Assembly: GCF_900100195.1 (NCBI RefSeq)
Contig: NZ_FNES01000003.1
Coordinates: forward strand, 62,001 to 126,000
Length of the DNA stretch: 64,000 nt
Direction: 5' to 3'
Origin: Billgrantia gudaonensis
GTDB taxonomy: Bacteria; Pseudomonadota; Gammaproteobacteria; Pseudomonadales; Halomonadaceae
Shown: positions 48,013 to 56,172 of the stretch, in pieces
How positions within the stretch are numbered: position 1 is the first letter of the stretch
How the letters are laid out: every line of letters starts with the position of its first letter
Program-made: the position numbers and the translations under genes
The notes under the pieces: model-generated
The model's input: only the letters and a program-made list of their open reading frames with translations
What the model was told of the DNA's origin: nothing
Database searches by the model: none

Positions 48013-48342
48013 ATGAGCCAGTACGAACCGCTTCGCCGCCGCGTCGACGACAACGACGTGCCGCCGCCCAAGCCACCCAACCTGGATCTCTACTTGCCGG
48101 CCATGCCGCCGCTGGGGCTGATCCATGCCATCGATCGCTGGTGGTGGGCCTACCGCCGCAGGCGTCAGTTTCGGCAGCGCTTCCTGCCGCTGCTCGCCCA
48201 TGACGACCACATCCTCGAGGACATGGGCCACTGCCGCGACGACATTCTGTGGGCCTCGCGCCTGCCGCTCAAGGTGGATGCCCTGCATGCCTTGGCGGAA
48301 CGGCAGTCCCAGTCCCGGGAAATGCCAACCCACCCCGGCTGA
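48013..48342 (+). CDS. DUF1127-domain small protein
   Basis: 109 aa. The C-terminal half holds a basic Arg-rich DUF1127 (YjiS-like) segment: RRRRQFRQRFLPLLAHDDHIL, then MGHCRDDILWASRLPL. The N-terminal part is proline-rich. Small DUF1127 proteins have been linked to RNA binding and phosphate or carbon homeostasis in alphaproteobacteria. Here only the domain and the divergent LysR are seen. GGGAGG lies six bases before the ATG. Confidence 0.85.
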   Translation: MSQYEPLRRRVDDNDVPPPKPPNLDLYLPAMPPLGLIHAIDRWWWAYRRRRQFRQRFLPLLAHDDHILEDMGHCRDDILWASRLPLKVDALHALAERQSQSREMPTHPG

Positions 48343-48369
48343 ACGGCGGTGATCGCGCATCGCCGCAAT

Positions 48370-48413
48370 GACAAGCCTGCTTGACACAGCTCGAAATGCC
48401 AAGCAGGCTTGTC
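48370..48413. promoter_or_regulatory. 14-bp inverted repeat overlapping the xre start region
   Basis: GACAAGCCTGCTTG (48370-48383) and CAAGCAGGCTTGTC (48400-48413), perfect arms with a 16-base spacer, ending two bases before the xre ATG. A TTGACA (48381-48386) lies at its left arm. It is a likely autoregulatory operator for the Xre protein. Confidence 0.7.
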
Positions 48414-48415
48414 TC

Positions 48416-48616
48416 ATGCACAATCGGATCCGTGAGCTGCGCAAGGCGCGAGGCCTGACCCAGGCCGACCTGGCCGAGGTCCAAGGCGTCTCACGCAACA
48501 CCATCAACTCCATCGAAGTCGGCCGCTATGTGCCTTCGTTACCCCTGGCGCTGAAGCTGGCCCGATTCTTCGGCAAGCCCGTCGAGGAGGTATTCGATGA
48601 CCGCTCCGACGCCTGA
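48416..48616 (+). CDS. Xre-family (Cro/C1-type) transcriptional regulator
   Basis: 66 aa of helix-turn-helix only: MHNRIRELRKARGLTQADLAEVQGVSRNTINSIE. The length is typical of the small Xre partner of a membrane protein gene. It overlaps the next gene by 20 bases. The ATG at 48416 sits just outside a 14-bp inverted repeat, which suggests autorepression. The track to 48368 in the same frame lacks a domain. Confidence 0.9.
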   Translation: MHNRIRELRKARGLTQADLAEVQGVSRNTINSIEVGRYVPSLPLALKLARFFGKPVEEVFDDRSDA

Positions 48617-49016
48617 ACGCTCCCATCCTGCCCCAGGCAGGCAACGGCCGACGATCGTGCCGCTGGTTGGCGTGGCCCTGGGGGTGGCGATGCTCCTGGT
48701 CTCCTGGCTGGCGGCGGACGCTCCGGGCATCGGCCTGGCCATGCTCGCCATCATGCTGTCCTATGCGGCGGTGATGCGCTACGGCCAGCGCTTCGAGTCG
48801 GTCCAGTTGCTCAGCCACGATCCTCCGCTGGATGAACGCCATGCGCTGATCCAGCAACGCGCCCTTGCCGCCGCCTACTTCGCGGTACTGGGCGTCGCCC
48901 TGATCGGCTTCTTCTGGGAGATCGCTCGTGGCGCCCCGGGCGCCTTCACGTTGATCTGCTTCGTCGGCGGCCTCACCCACATGATCGCCACCGTGATCCT
49001 GCGACGGCGCTCCTAG
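48597..49016 (+). CDS. Membrane protein paired with the Xre regulator
   Basis: 139 aa with four membrane helices (IVPLVGVALGVAMLLVSWLA, GLAMLAIMLSYAAVMRY, AAAYFAVLGVALIGFFWEIA, FTLICFVGGLTHMIATVIL). The loop FESVQLLSHDPPLDERHALI between helices two and three resembles DUF2178. The pair Xre plus DUF2178-like membrane protein is common in bacteria and archaea and has no known function. GAGGAGG precedes the ATG by about ten bases. The gene is coupled to xre by overlap. Confidence 0.8.
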   Translation: MTAPTPERSHPAPGRQRPTIVPLVGVALGVAMLLVSWLAADAPGIGLAMLAIMLSYAAVMRYGQRFESVQLLSHDPPLDERHALIQQRALAAAYFAVLGVALIGFFWEIARGAPGAFTLICFVGGLTHMIATVILRRRS

Positions 49017-49919
49017 CTAGGCTCCGTGACCGTACCGCCGTTTCGCGTGTTCCCGGTATCCCCCCGGCGTCAGGCCGGTCACGGTCTTGAAATCGTGGAT
49101 GAAATGGGCCTGGTCGTAGTAGCCGGCGGCATGAGCGGTGTCGGTCAAGGACACGTCCATCCCGCCCCGCTTGATCAGTTCACGGCTGCGAGCGATGCGC
49201 ATCAGGCGGGCGTAGCGTTTGGGCGATAACCCCACGTAGTGGCGGAACAGGCGCTCCAATCGACGCTGGCCGATCGGTAACTCCTTGGCCAGCATCGCAA
49301 TGCTGGCCGGGCCCTCGCCCTCGAGGGAACGTTGACGCAACCACTCCAGCGAAGCCGGCAACACCGCCGGCAACGCCTCGGCATGACGCAACCGCTGCAG
49401 CAGGAAACGCTCCAGCATCGCGATGCGGCTGGCCAGGTCGGGCGCTTGCCACAGCCTTTCGTGCAATGCCTCCAACGCAAGGTGGCCCAACGCATCGCCG
49501 GGTATCGGCTCGACTCCGGCCAGCTCGCTCAGCGGCTCACCGACGATCAGCGCTCCGCTCCCCGGCCGAAAGCGCACGCCGAGCAGATCGAGGTCCCAAC
49601 CCGCCCGTAGCCGAGCCGTGCGTAGCTTGGGGCCATCGATCCAGGCGGCCCACGATGCGACGCCATCGTCTCGACTCACGGGTCCGCCGAAGTTGAACAG
49701 TAGCCCCATACCGCCATCGGGGTGCAACAGTTCCTGCGTGTCCGCTCCCGATGCATCGCAACCCTGGGCATACCAGAGGCACTGCACATGGGCACGCAGC
49801 GCAGGATCGGGAGCGAACTGCAGCAGGCGCAGGCCGGTCGGCGGGGCGATCACGGTCGCCGGTCGAAAATCTACAATGCCGCGCCCCGGGCCCAGGCTAG
49901 ATTGGGATCCGTCATTCAC
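49017..49919 (-). CDS. AraC-family regulator with DUF6597-type N-terminus
   Basis: 300 aa. The N-terminal domain has LRAHVQCLWYAQG and ELLHPDGGMGLLFNFGGPV, the DUF6597 pattern. The C-terminal AraC double helix-turn-helix has PIGQRRLERLFRHYVGLSPKRYARLMRIARS and GYYDQAHFIHDFKTVTGLTP. It is divergent from the AhpD-like gene by 17 bases and most likely controls it. Confidence 0.92.
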   Translation of the reverse strand: MNDGSQSSLGPGRGIVDFRPATVIAPPTGLRLLQFAPDPALRAHVQCLWYAQGCDASGADTQELLHPDGGMGLLFNFGGPVSRDDGVASWAAWIDGPKLRTARLRAGWDLDLLGVRFRPGSGALIVGEPLSELAGVEPIPGDALGHLALEALHERLWQAPDLASRIAMLERFLLQRLRHAEALPAVLPASLEWLRQRSLEGEGPASIAMLAKELPIGQRRLERLFRHYVGLSPKRYARLMRIARSRELIKRGGMDVSLTDTAHAAGYYDQAHFIHDFKTVTGLTPGGYREHAKRRYGHGA

Positions 49920-49936
49920 CGTCAGGAGATCCTCCC

Positions 49937-50395
49937 ATGCGCATGAACTACTTCTCCGCCAGTCCCGCCGGTATCGAGGCCATGCTCGAACTCCAGCGCC
50001 ACGTCTCGCGCACCGGGGAAGAGGGCGAACTGGGCGAAGGCCTGCTGGGGCTGGTGTATACCCGCGTCTCGCAGATCAACGGCTGCGCCTACTGCATCGA
50101 CATGCACACCAAGGATGCGCGCAAGGCCGGCGAAACCGAGCAGCGGCTGTACGCCCTGAACGCTTGGCGAGAAACCCCATTCTATACCCCCCGAGAGCGG
50201 GCCGCCCTGGCCTGGGCCGAGGCCAATACCCTGATTGCCGGCAACGGCATCGACGACGCCCTGTACGAGGCGACCCGCCAGCACTTCTCCGAGCAGGGGC
50301 TTGCCGACCTGACCCTGGCGGTCTGCACCATCAACGCCTGGAACCGCCTGGCGATCAGTTTTGCCGCCGATGTCGGCAGCTACCGGCCCAAGTGA
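49937..50395 (+). CDS. AhpD-like carboxymuconolactone decarboxylase-family protein
   Basis: 152 aa, with the CxxC-H motif of AhpD-like proteins: Cys50 and Cys53 in NGCAYCIDMHTK, with His57. This motif acts as a thiol peroxidase or relay in peroxide defence rather than as a decarboxylase. AGGAG lies eight bases before the ATG. The divergent AraC gene is the likely regulator. Confidence 0.92.
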   Translation: MRMNYFSASPAGIEAMLELQRHVSRTGEEGELGEGLLGLVYTRVSQINGCAYCIDMHTKDARKAGETEQRLYALNAWRETPFYTPRERAALAWAEANTLIAGNGIDDALYEATRQHFSEQGLADLTLAVCTINAWNRLAISFAADVGSYRPK

Positions 50396-50401
50396 CCGTC
50401 C

Positions 50402-51292
50402 TCAGGTTCCGAGTCGTTCGCCTGCGACCGACGCAGCGAGCGACTCGGCCCGACTCAGCAGGCGGGCCTCCTGCTCCGGATCGAGCGCCAGCCCGAAACG
50501 CTCTCGCAGCACCCCGGGAAGCTCGGCGGCCCGCAGCTCGCGACGTTCCGGCTCGGCCCCGGGACGCTCCACCGTCAGTTCCAGGTCGGCGAGTCCCAGG
50601 CGTTCCTCCGCACCGTTGTGCTGGGCCACGATACGCCGCACGAAGGGCGAGTCCGGGTGATGGGAGACATGGTAGTTGTGGGTCTCGGCATCGGCACGGT
50701 AGTAAGACGCATCGCCGAACTGGTAGATATTGAACCAGCCATCGTGGCGCCGATGCCGCAGCAGCCAGAGCCCCACGGGGGAGCGCTCCAGGCGATACTC
50801 CCAACGGCCGTGGCGCACCTCGACGTTCTCCCCGACAGGCACCGGCTCACGCGGCCCCACATTGCCGACCCCGACATCGACCAGCCAGTCGCGCCCCTCG
50901 ACGGTCACCGCCAGCATCGTATGGTTCATGGCCGTGATCCGGCGGGCCTCTTCGCCCACCAGCATCCGCGCGCCTCGGGGCACCACCCGGAAGCCGAGCC
51001 GGTCCAGCACCGTGCCGAACAGGAGGTTCTGTTCGTGGCAGTAACCACCGCGCCGCCGCCGCACCAGCTTGTCCTGCAGACTCGCCAGATCCAGCCGGAT
51101 CTCCCCGCCGATGGCGATCTCCAGGTTCTCGAAGGGGATCGCCTCGAGATGCGCACGCTGCAGTGCCCGCAGCGTTTCGAGACTGGGGGTCAGCGACCCG
51201 CGGTAGTCGAGGCGTGCCAGATAGGCCTCTAGGTCGAGAGGCGAGGCCTCCCAGGTAGCCGATTCATGGAGCAAGGTTCCGGATGCCTGCAT
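50402..51292 (-). CDS. nat: Arylamine N-acetyltransferase
   Basis: 296 aa. The Cys-His-Asp triad of the family is visible: Cys85 in RRGGYCHEQN, His124 in AMNHTML and Asp139 in LVDVGVG. Residues 46-60 (RAHLEAIPFENLEIA) are also typical. It transfers acetyl from acetyl-CoA to arylamines and hydrazines, and related enzymes act in secondary metabolism. I started it at 51292 with AAAGGAG upstream. It is convergent with the AhpD-like gene. Confidence 0.95.
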   Translation of the reverse strand: MQASGTLLHESATWEASPLDLEAYLARLDYRGSLTPSLETLRALQRAHLEAIPFENLEIAIGGEIRLDLASLQDKLVRRRRGGYCHEQNLLFGTVLDRLGFRVVPRGARMLVGEEARRITAMNHTMLAVTVEGRDWLVDVGVGNVGPREPVPVGENVEVRHGRWEYRLERSPVGLWLLRHRRHDGWFNIYQFGDASYYRADAETHNYHVSHHPDSPFVRRIVAQHNGAEERLGLADLELTVERPGAEPERRELRAAELPGVLRERFGLALDPEQEARLLSRAESLAASVAGERLGT

Positions 51293-51370
51293 GACGAAAA
51301 CTCCTTTGCCGAGCGGCGCTGCCGCGTTGGAGAAGAGGGCCGAGAAACGCATCGGCGCCTCATCGACCGT

Positions 51371-51919
51371 TCAATCCAGCATCACTGCCTGGGCATAGTC
51401 TCGGGCGGCGCGCCCCTCGCGCAGGGTCTCGGCCCACCAGGCGAGCCGCGCCAGCAAGGTCTGCATGCCACGCTCGAAACGCTGTGCCTGCAGCGGCTGC
51501 CCCTGCTCGTCGAACTGCTCCCAGACGTTGGGAAACATCACGCCGTCGCGAATGCCCACGGCATGCAGCTCGGCAAAGACATCGCGCAGGTGCTCCACCG
51601 CCCGTACCCCGCCCGAGGCGCCACCGTAGGAGACGAAGGCCACCGGCTTGGCCTGCCACTCCGCCTTGTAGTCGTCGATCAGCGCCTTGAGCGCAGCGGG
51701 GTAGGAGTGGTTGTACTCGGGCGTGACCACGACGAAGGCGTCCGCCTCGTCGAGACGCCCGGCGAATGCCGACGCGGGCTCGGCGGCGGGGTCGATCACC
51801 ATCGGCGAAAACGCCTCCCGGCGCCGGATATGGTCCACGACCCACGAGCCGACGGTATCGCAGAAACGTCCTTCCCTCGTGCTGCCATAGATCACGGCCA
51901 CCTTGATCGTATCGCTCAT
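51371..51919 (-). CDS. NAD(P)H-dependent FMN reductase behind a SoxR-type promoter
   Basis: 182 aa flavodoxin-like fold: VAVIYGSTREGRFCDTVGSWV, then VTPEYNHSYPAALKALIDDY and VSYGGASGGVRAVEHLR. It reduces FMN or quinones and could cope with redox-cycling drugs. I chose the ATG at 51919 with GGGAG nine bases upstream. A SoxR-like operator with a 19-base promoter spacer lies 37 to 67 bases upstream, which predicts induction by redox-active compounds. The soxR gene is not in the window. Confidence 0.92.
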   Translation of the reverse strand: MSDTIKVAVIYGSTREGRFCDTVGSWVVDHIRRREAFSPMVIDPAAEPASAFAGRLDEADAFVVVTPEYNHSYPAALKALIDDYKAEWQAKPVAFVSYGGASGGVRAVEHLRDVFAELHAVGIRDGVMFPNVWEQFDEQGQPLQAQRFERGMQTLLARLAWWAETLREGRAARDYAQAVMLD

Positions 51920-51955
51920 TGCACTGTTCTCCCGTTCGCTGATTGAGTGCGATGA

Positions 51956-51986
51956 ACGATACGACCTCAAGTTAAGTTGAGGTCAA
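51956..51986 (-). promoter_or_regulatory. SoxR-type promoter (19-base spacer, 22-base palindrome)
   Basis: On the minus strand TTGACC (51986-51981), a spacer of exactly 19 bases, TATCGT (51961-51956). The spacer holds CCTCAACTTAACTTGAGG, one base different from the known SoxR box CCTCAAGTTAACTTGAGG. Overlong spacers that need twisting by a MerR-family activator are a SoxR hallmark. Confidence 0.85.
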
Positions 51987-52200
51987 AGGTCGCCGTGACA
52001 ATGCGTCCGATAGGGCTCGGCTATCGCCTCCTAACCATCGTCGCTGAGACGACTGCGAAAACTGACGAGGCGGGAAACGACGACAACGTGCAGGAAGCCG
52101 TGCGCCCAGCCGTGCAGAATCACAGGACCGCTTGCCAGCCATCTGGCGTTTTCAGCAATCGATGGTGGCAAACGGGCAGCCCCACACGGATCGGCAACCT
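51985..52200. other. Gap with no recognised gene, about 215 bases
   Basis: Between the SoxR-type promoter and the broken MFS gene no gene, repeat or terminator is recognised. The bases near 52100-52200 form no clear hairpin. Confidence 0.3.
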
Positions 52201-52795
52201 TCACGCCGTGGCTAGCGGTCGCGTCCTGACGCCTATCAGGACCATCAATGCGGCCAACAAGAGCACGGCACCGCTGGCGGCGAAGACGTCGAGCGCACCG
52301 CCCAGGTCGAAGATGACGCCACCCACCGCTGCCCCAGTGGCTATCGCCAAGTTGATGGCGGCCACCAGCAGGCCGCTGGCGCTCTCGGCCTCATCGGGCA
52401 CCGTGCGGGTAAGCCAGGTCGACCAGGCCACCGGAATGGCACCGAAGGCCAGCCCCCACAGTGCCACCAGCGCGGCATCGGTGGCCGGTGTGCTTTCCAG
52501 CAACACCAGCGATACGCCGAGCGTTCCCATCAGTAGCGGCATCGCGATCATGGTCAGGCGCAGGCTGCGTTCCACCATCCAACCGCCCAGGTAGTTGCCC
52601 AGGTAGTTGCCCACGAAGTTGGCCACGCCGAAGCCGAGCAGGATGGTCGCCACGCCGGTCACGCCGACGCCGGTCACGGTCTCGAGGAACGGGCGGATGT
52701 AGGTGAAGAAGGCGAAGTGGCCGGTGAAGACCAGGGCCGCGGCCAGCATGCCCTGCTCTCCGAACCCGACCAGTCGGCCCAGGACATTGCTGCCT
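52201..52795 (-). pseudogene. MFS transporter, N-terminal half deleted
   Basis: The minus-strand frame reads LVGFGEQGMLAAALVFTG, then FLETVTGVGVTGVATILLGF, and ends in the last membrane helices, giving about 195 residues (helices 7-12). No helices 1-6, start codon or ribosome site precede them. Upstream, the opposite strand belongs to a truncated AraC gene. MFS genes of this group normally lie divergent from an AraC regulator, so both seem to have lost their 5' parts in one deletion. Confidence 0.8.
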
Positions 52796-53539
52796 TCGAA
52801 AGCGCCAAGCTGTGTGAAGCGGTCAGTGCGATTCGCGCCTGCCCCCAAGGCTGCACACGCGAAAGCGCCCTGACCTTCAGCGGCTGCATGGAGTTCGACC
52901 TGGGCAGCATGCACGCCCTCGTTTCGCTGATGCCCGAGGTGATGTACGTCGGTACCCTGCTCGAGCGCCAGCCCGAGATTCTGCCCATGCTCGAGGCGAT
53001 GGAACGCGAGGCAAACAGTGAGTGAGCGTGCGGGCTTTGCCGCCATTCTGGCGCGGCTCGCCGACGTGATGGCGGCCTTCATCGTACGCGGCTGGGTGGA
53101 GTGCGGCTGTGGCGACGCCACCGGCTGGATCGAGGCGCTGCGCGATCCCCGCCTGGGACGTGTCATCGCCGCCCTGCATCGCGAGCCAGGGCGCAACTGG
53201 ACGGTGGCGGAACTCGCCGCCGAGATGGGCAGCTCGCGCTCAGTGTTCGCCGAGCGCTTCCTGGCGGTAACGGGGATGACACCGCACCGTTATGTGACCG
53301 AGCTACGCATGCACTTGGCAGCCCAATGGATCGGCAGGGAACGTCAACCAATCGAGACGGTCGCCTACCGACTAGGCTACGGCTCCCCGGCTGCCTTCAG
53401 CCGTGCTTTCAAGCGTATCCATGGCTACCCGCCCGGCGCCTTACGCCAGCAGCACAAAGAGAGCACGCGCGCCGCGCCGGCCCCTTCCGACGTCAGGAAT
53501 CCCCATGAACGAAGCCCAGTCGCTACGCAAGGCCATTGA
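52790..53539 (+). pseudogene. AraC-family regulator, 5' truncated and frameshifted
   Basis: The first part (SGCMEFDLGSMHALVSLMPEV, then LLERQPEILPMLEAME) is the middle of a cupin-type AraC protein. The second part has the DNA-binding domain (RNWTVAELAAEMGSSRSVFAERF, then YGSPAAFSRAFKRIHGYPPG). Between them a tandem AGTG-AGTG at 53017-53024 adds four bases and causes a stop. Removing one copy gives continuous EANSERAGF. The N-terminal part is missing at the MFS junction (about 52790). Confidence 0.8.
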
Positions 53540-53583
53540 TGAGCCGGTGCACCTGGCGGACTACGATTTCGCCTGGCCCGCCG
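53505..53583 (+). pseudogene. GrpB-domain gene, only the first 26 codons left
   Basis: An ATG with AGGA eight bases upstream begins a frame that reads MNEAQSLRKAIDEPVH, then LADYDFAWPA. That is the normal start of a GrpB (UPF0157) nucleotidyltransferase-like domain. From 53584 the frame continues into the end of the opposite-strand marR gene with no GrpB similarity. The rest of the gene has been lost, and marR is intact up to that point. Confidence 0.65.
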
Positions 53584-53585
53584 TG

Positions 53586-54080
53586 CTACTCCCCTTCCAG
53601 TCCATCCAGCAGCTTGCCGAGCAGCCGGTTCAGCGTCTCCTGCTCTTCGCGAGTCAGGGGCTCGAGCAGGCGCGCCTCGTTCTCCACGTGCAGAGGAATC
53701 AAGCGGTCGATCAGCTCGCGCCCCTGGGCAGTGAGCGAAACCAGGGTGCCGCGGCGATCGTCGGGGTTGGGTGAGCGCTGAATCAACCCGGCCCGCTCCA
53801 GACGGTCCAGCCGGTTGGTCATGCCCCCTGAGGAAAGCATCAACGCCTCGAACAGCTGCGTCGGCGTCAAGGCGTAGGGCTCGCCGGCACGGCGCAGGGT
53901 GGCCAGCACGTCGAATTCCCCCGCCTGCAAGCCATGCTGCTTGAAGAAGGCGTCCAGCCGCCCCTTGGTAATCAGTTGACTCGTCTTCAGGTACCCGACC
54001 ACCTCCATGGGCAGCAGATCGAGGTCGGGCAACTCGCGCCGCCATTGGCCAACCGCCAGCTTCACTCGGTTCATTGTCAT
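53586..54080 (-). CDS. MarR-family repressor
   Basis: 164 aa. The winged helix is FDVLATLRRAGEPYALTPTQLFEALMLSSGGMTNRLDRLERAGLIQRSPNPDDRRG. The N-terminal LPMEVVGYLKTSQLITKGRL is typical of this MarR branch. It is divergent from an EamA transporter and nitroreductase, with a palindrome (54099-54116) between them, so it probably represses both sides. The ATG at 54080 is preceded by GGAAAG. Confidence 0.92.
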   Translation of the reverse strand: MTMNRVKLAVGQWRRELPDLDLLPMEVVGYLKTSQLITKGRLDAFFKQHGLQAGEFDVLATLRRAGEPYALTPTQLFEALMLSSGGMTNRLDRLERAGLIQRSPNPDDRRGTLVSLTAQGRELIDRLIPLHVENEARLLEPLTREEQETLNRLLGKLLDGLEGE

Positions 54081-54098
54081 CTTTCCTTGCCAAGCTTT

Positions 54099-54116
54099 TA
54101 TCTTGATACTAAGATA
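54099..54116. promoter_or_regulatory. MarR operator between marR and the EamA/nitroreductase operon
   Basis: TATCTT-GATACT-AAGATA, a perfect 6-base inverted repeat with a 6-base centre. A TTGATA (54103-54108) overlaps it. Counting a 16 to 17-base spacer leads to AATGAT/ATGATA near 54125-54131, a possible promoter for the EamA gene on the plus strand. Confidence 0.65.
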
Positions 54117-54155
54117 CTCGACACAATGATACTTCCTGTCGAGCTAGGAGGATGA

Positions 54156-55133
54156 ATGATGTCGAACGCAACACGGACGCGCAAGCGCTCGGACCGACGC
54201 GGACTCCACGCCCTGGGCTGCCTGCTGCTGGTCGGCACCTTCCTGGCGCTATCGATGGTGGTCGCCAAGCTGGCCGATGGCGCTGGAGCGCCGCGGCTGA
54301 CCTTCCTGATGACGGCCATGGCCGGCGCCGGCTGCGTTCTGCTCGGCATCGCCGTGGCCCGCCATCGGCCGCTGACCTTCGACCGCCGCACGCTGGAGTA
54401 CGCCATCGTGGCCGGAGCCCTGTTCGCCCTGCCCAACGCCATGGCCTTCCTCGCAGTACGCCACGTCGGGGCGGGGTTCATCTCGCTGAGCTTCGCCTTC
54501 CCGATCCTGATCACCTGGGGGCTGGCCGTCCTGCTGGGACTGGAGCGTCTGAGGCCATCGCGCCTGCTCGGCGTGCTGCTGGGACTCTCCGGCGGCCTGG
54601 TGCTGGCTACCGCCAAGGCCGGCGGCATCGACGGCTCACCAGGCTGGGCCTTGCTGATGCTGGCCATGCCGCTGGTGCTCGCACTGGGCAACATCTACCG
54701 CACGCTGCGCTGGCCCGAAGGCAGCTCACCGGTCTTCCTGGCGGCATCGATGATGTTCGGGGGCGCCGTGACGCTGCTGCCCTTCGCGCTGTCGCTCGAA
54801 CCCGGCCAGTTCCCGGCGCTGCTCGCCACCGGAACCGTCGTGCGGCTGCTGCTGGTGGAGGTCGCCGTGTTCGCCGTGCTCTACCTCTTCTTCTTCGTAC
54901 TGCAACGACTCGCCGGCCCCGTTTACCTGAGTCAGATCGGTTCGGTGGCGGCCGTGGTCGGCACCCTGATCGCGATCTTCGCCCTCGGCGAGGCTCCGCC
55001 GCCCAACCTGGGCCTGGCCGCGCTGCTGGTGGCCGGCGGTACCTTGCTGTTCCAGCGCGGCGCCCGCGCCGCGTCCACCACGAGCGGTACGCAAACCGCC
55101 ACATTCTCCCCCGACCTAGAGGAGTCATCATGA
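54156..55133 (+). CDS. EamA-family (DMT) transporter
   Basis: 325 aa with ten membrane helices in two EamA repeats (LLLVGTFLALSMVVAKLADGA, FISLSFAFPILITWGLAVLL, VEVAVFAVLYLFFFVLQ). Two ATG codons in a row (54156 and 54159) both follow AGGAGG. It overlaps the nitroreductase start (ATGA), so they form an operon. MarR control suggests export of a toxic compound. Confidence 0.9.
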   Translation: MMSNATRTRKRSDRRGLHALGCLLLVGTFLALSMVVAKLADGAGAPRLTFLMTAMAGAGCVLLGIAVARHRPLTFDRRTLEYAIVAGALFALPNAMAFLAVRHVGAGFISLSFAFPILITWGLAVLLGLERLRPSRLLGVLLGLSGGLVLATAKAGGIDGSPGWALLMLAMPLVLALGNIYRTLRWPEGSSPVFLAASMMFGGAVTLLPFALSLEPGQFPALLATGTVVRLLLVEVAVFAVLYLFFFVLQRLAGPVYLSQIGSVAAVVGTLIAIFALGEAPPPNLGLAALLVAGGTLLFQRGARAASTTSGTQTATFSPDLEESS

Positions 55134-55771
55134 AACTCATCGAAGCCCTCAACTGGCGCTACGCCACCAAACGCATGACCGGAGCCAAGGTTCCCGCAGA
55201 ACGGGTGGAACGGATCCTGGAGGCGGTTCGCCTGGCGCCTTCTTCCTACGGGCTGCAGCCCTATTCCGTGCTGGTGATCGAGGATCCGGCACTGCGCGAG
55301 CGTATCGGCCCGGTGGCCTTCGACCAGCCGCAGATCGTCCAGTCATCGCACCTGCTGGTCTTCGCCGCCTGGGATCCCGTCGAGGCTCGCCACGTCGACG
55401 AACTGACCCAGTTGATTGCCGAGACACGAGGGATCGAAGCCTCGGAGCTGGACGCCTACGGCGCCACCATCAAGGGCACTCTAGACGGATTCGCCACGCC
55501 CCACGAACGCTTCCAGTGGGCGGCCCGTCAAGCCTACCTGGCTCTGGGTACGGCACTGGCCGCGACGGCGGTGGAACGCGTGGATGCCTCGCCCATGGAA
55601 GGCTTCGACCCGGCGGCGCTGGACCGCCTGCTCGACCTCGAGGCTCAGGGCCTGCGCAGCGTCGCGCTCCTCGCTCTGGGCTACCGCGACACCGAGGCCG
55701 ACCGGCATGCGGGACTCGCCAAGGTGCGCTGGCCCCGGGAGCGGCTGTTCATCCATGTACCCGAGGCCTGA
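55130..55771 (+). CDS. NAD(P)H nitroreductase family protein
   Basis: 213 aa. The flavin-reductase fold is recognised by EALNWRYATKRMTG, APSSYGLQPYSVLVIEDPALR and GLRSVALLALGYRDTEADRHAGLAKVRWPRERLF. It uses FMN and NAD(P)H to reduce nitroaromatics, quinones or similar compounds. The ATG overlaps the EamA stop (ATGA). Together with the EamA transporter under MarR it would convert and export a xenobiotic. Confidence 0.93.
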   Translation: MKLIEALNWRYATKRMTGAKVPAERVERILEAVRLAPSSYGLQPYSVLVIEDPALRERIGPVAFDQPQIVQSSHLLVFAAWDPVEARHVDELTQLIAETRGIEASELDAYGATIKGTLDGFATPHERFQWAARQAYLALGTALAATAVERVDASPMEGFDPAALDRLLDLEAQGLRSVALLALGYRDTEADRHAGLAKVRWPRERLFIHVPEA

Positions 55772-55793
55772 GCGTCATCGCCGCGCCATGCCC

Positions 55794-56084
55794 TCATTTT
55801 TGCCATTCGCTGGGCGGTATGCGCTGCAAATGCAGATGGCTCGCCAGCCGGATGCTGGGACGGATCAGGAACTGGAAGCTACCCAGGATGAACATCCACA
55901 CCGCCAGCGTCTCCTGACTGGGATACAGGAAGAGCACGCTTCCGATCAGGAACCAGATGGCGATGCAGAAGTCGTTGGCGATGCTCAACGTCTCGTAGCG
56001 ACGGCGAATCACCAGTTCCTCGTGCCCCAGGCGCAGGGTCAGGGGATCATCGAGGTGAGTGCGGGAGGAAGAGGAGGTCGTCAT
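55794..56084 (-). CDS. YrhK-like small membrane protein
   Basis: 96 aa with the YrhK pattern: LGHEELVIRRRYETLSIANDFCIAIWFLIGSVLFLYPSQET, then WMFILGSFQFLIRPSIRLA. There are two membrane helices around the central loop. The function is unknown. The gene follows the PdxR-like gene on the same strand, 88 bases away, and could be co-transcribed with it. Confidence 0.88.
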   Translation of the reverse strand: MTTSSSSRTHLDDPLTLRLGHEELVIRRRYETLSIANDFCIAIWFLIGSVLFLYPSQETLAVWMFILGSFQFLIRPSIRLASHLHLQRIPPSEWQK

Positions 56085-56172
56085 TGGGTCTCCTTGCGGC
56101 TGCGGCGTGGGGATGGCATCAGCGTACCAGCCGCCTGGGCGATGGCGTACGGCTCGCCGGGCCGTCTGGCCC

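Noticed and set aside
48381..48409. TTGACA before xre as a complete sigma-70 promoter
   Set aside because: No acceptable -10 lies 16-18 bases downstream, so I kept it only as part of the inverted repeat.
54152..55771. One long frame of 539 codons joining the EamA and nitroreductase region
   Set aside because: The front part is an out-of-frame Arg-rich reading of the EamA gene. Only the last 213 codons are real (nitroreductase).
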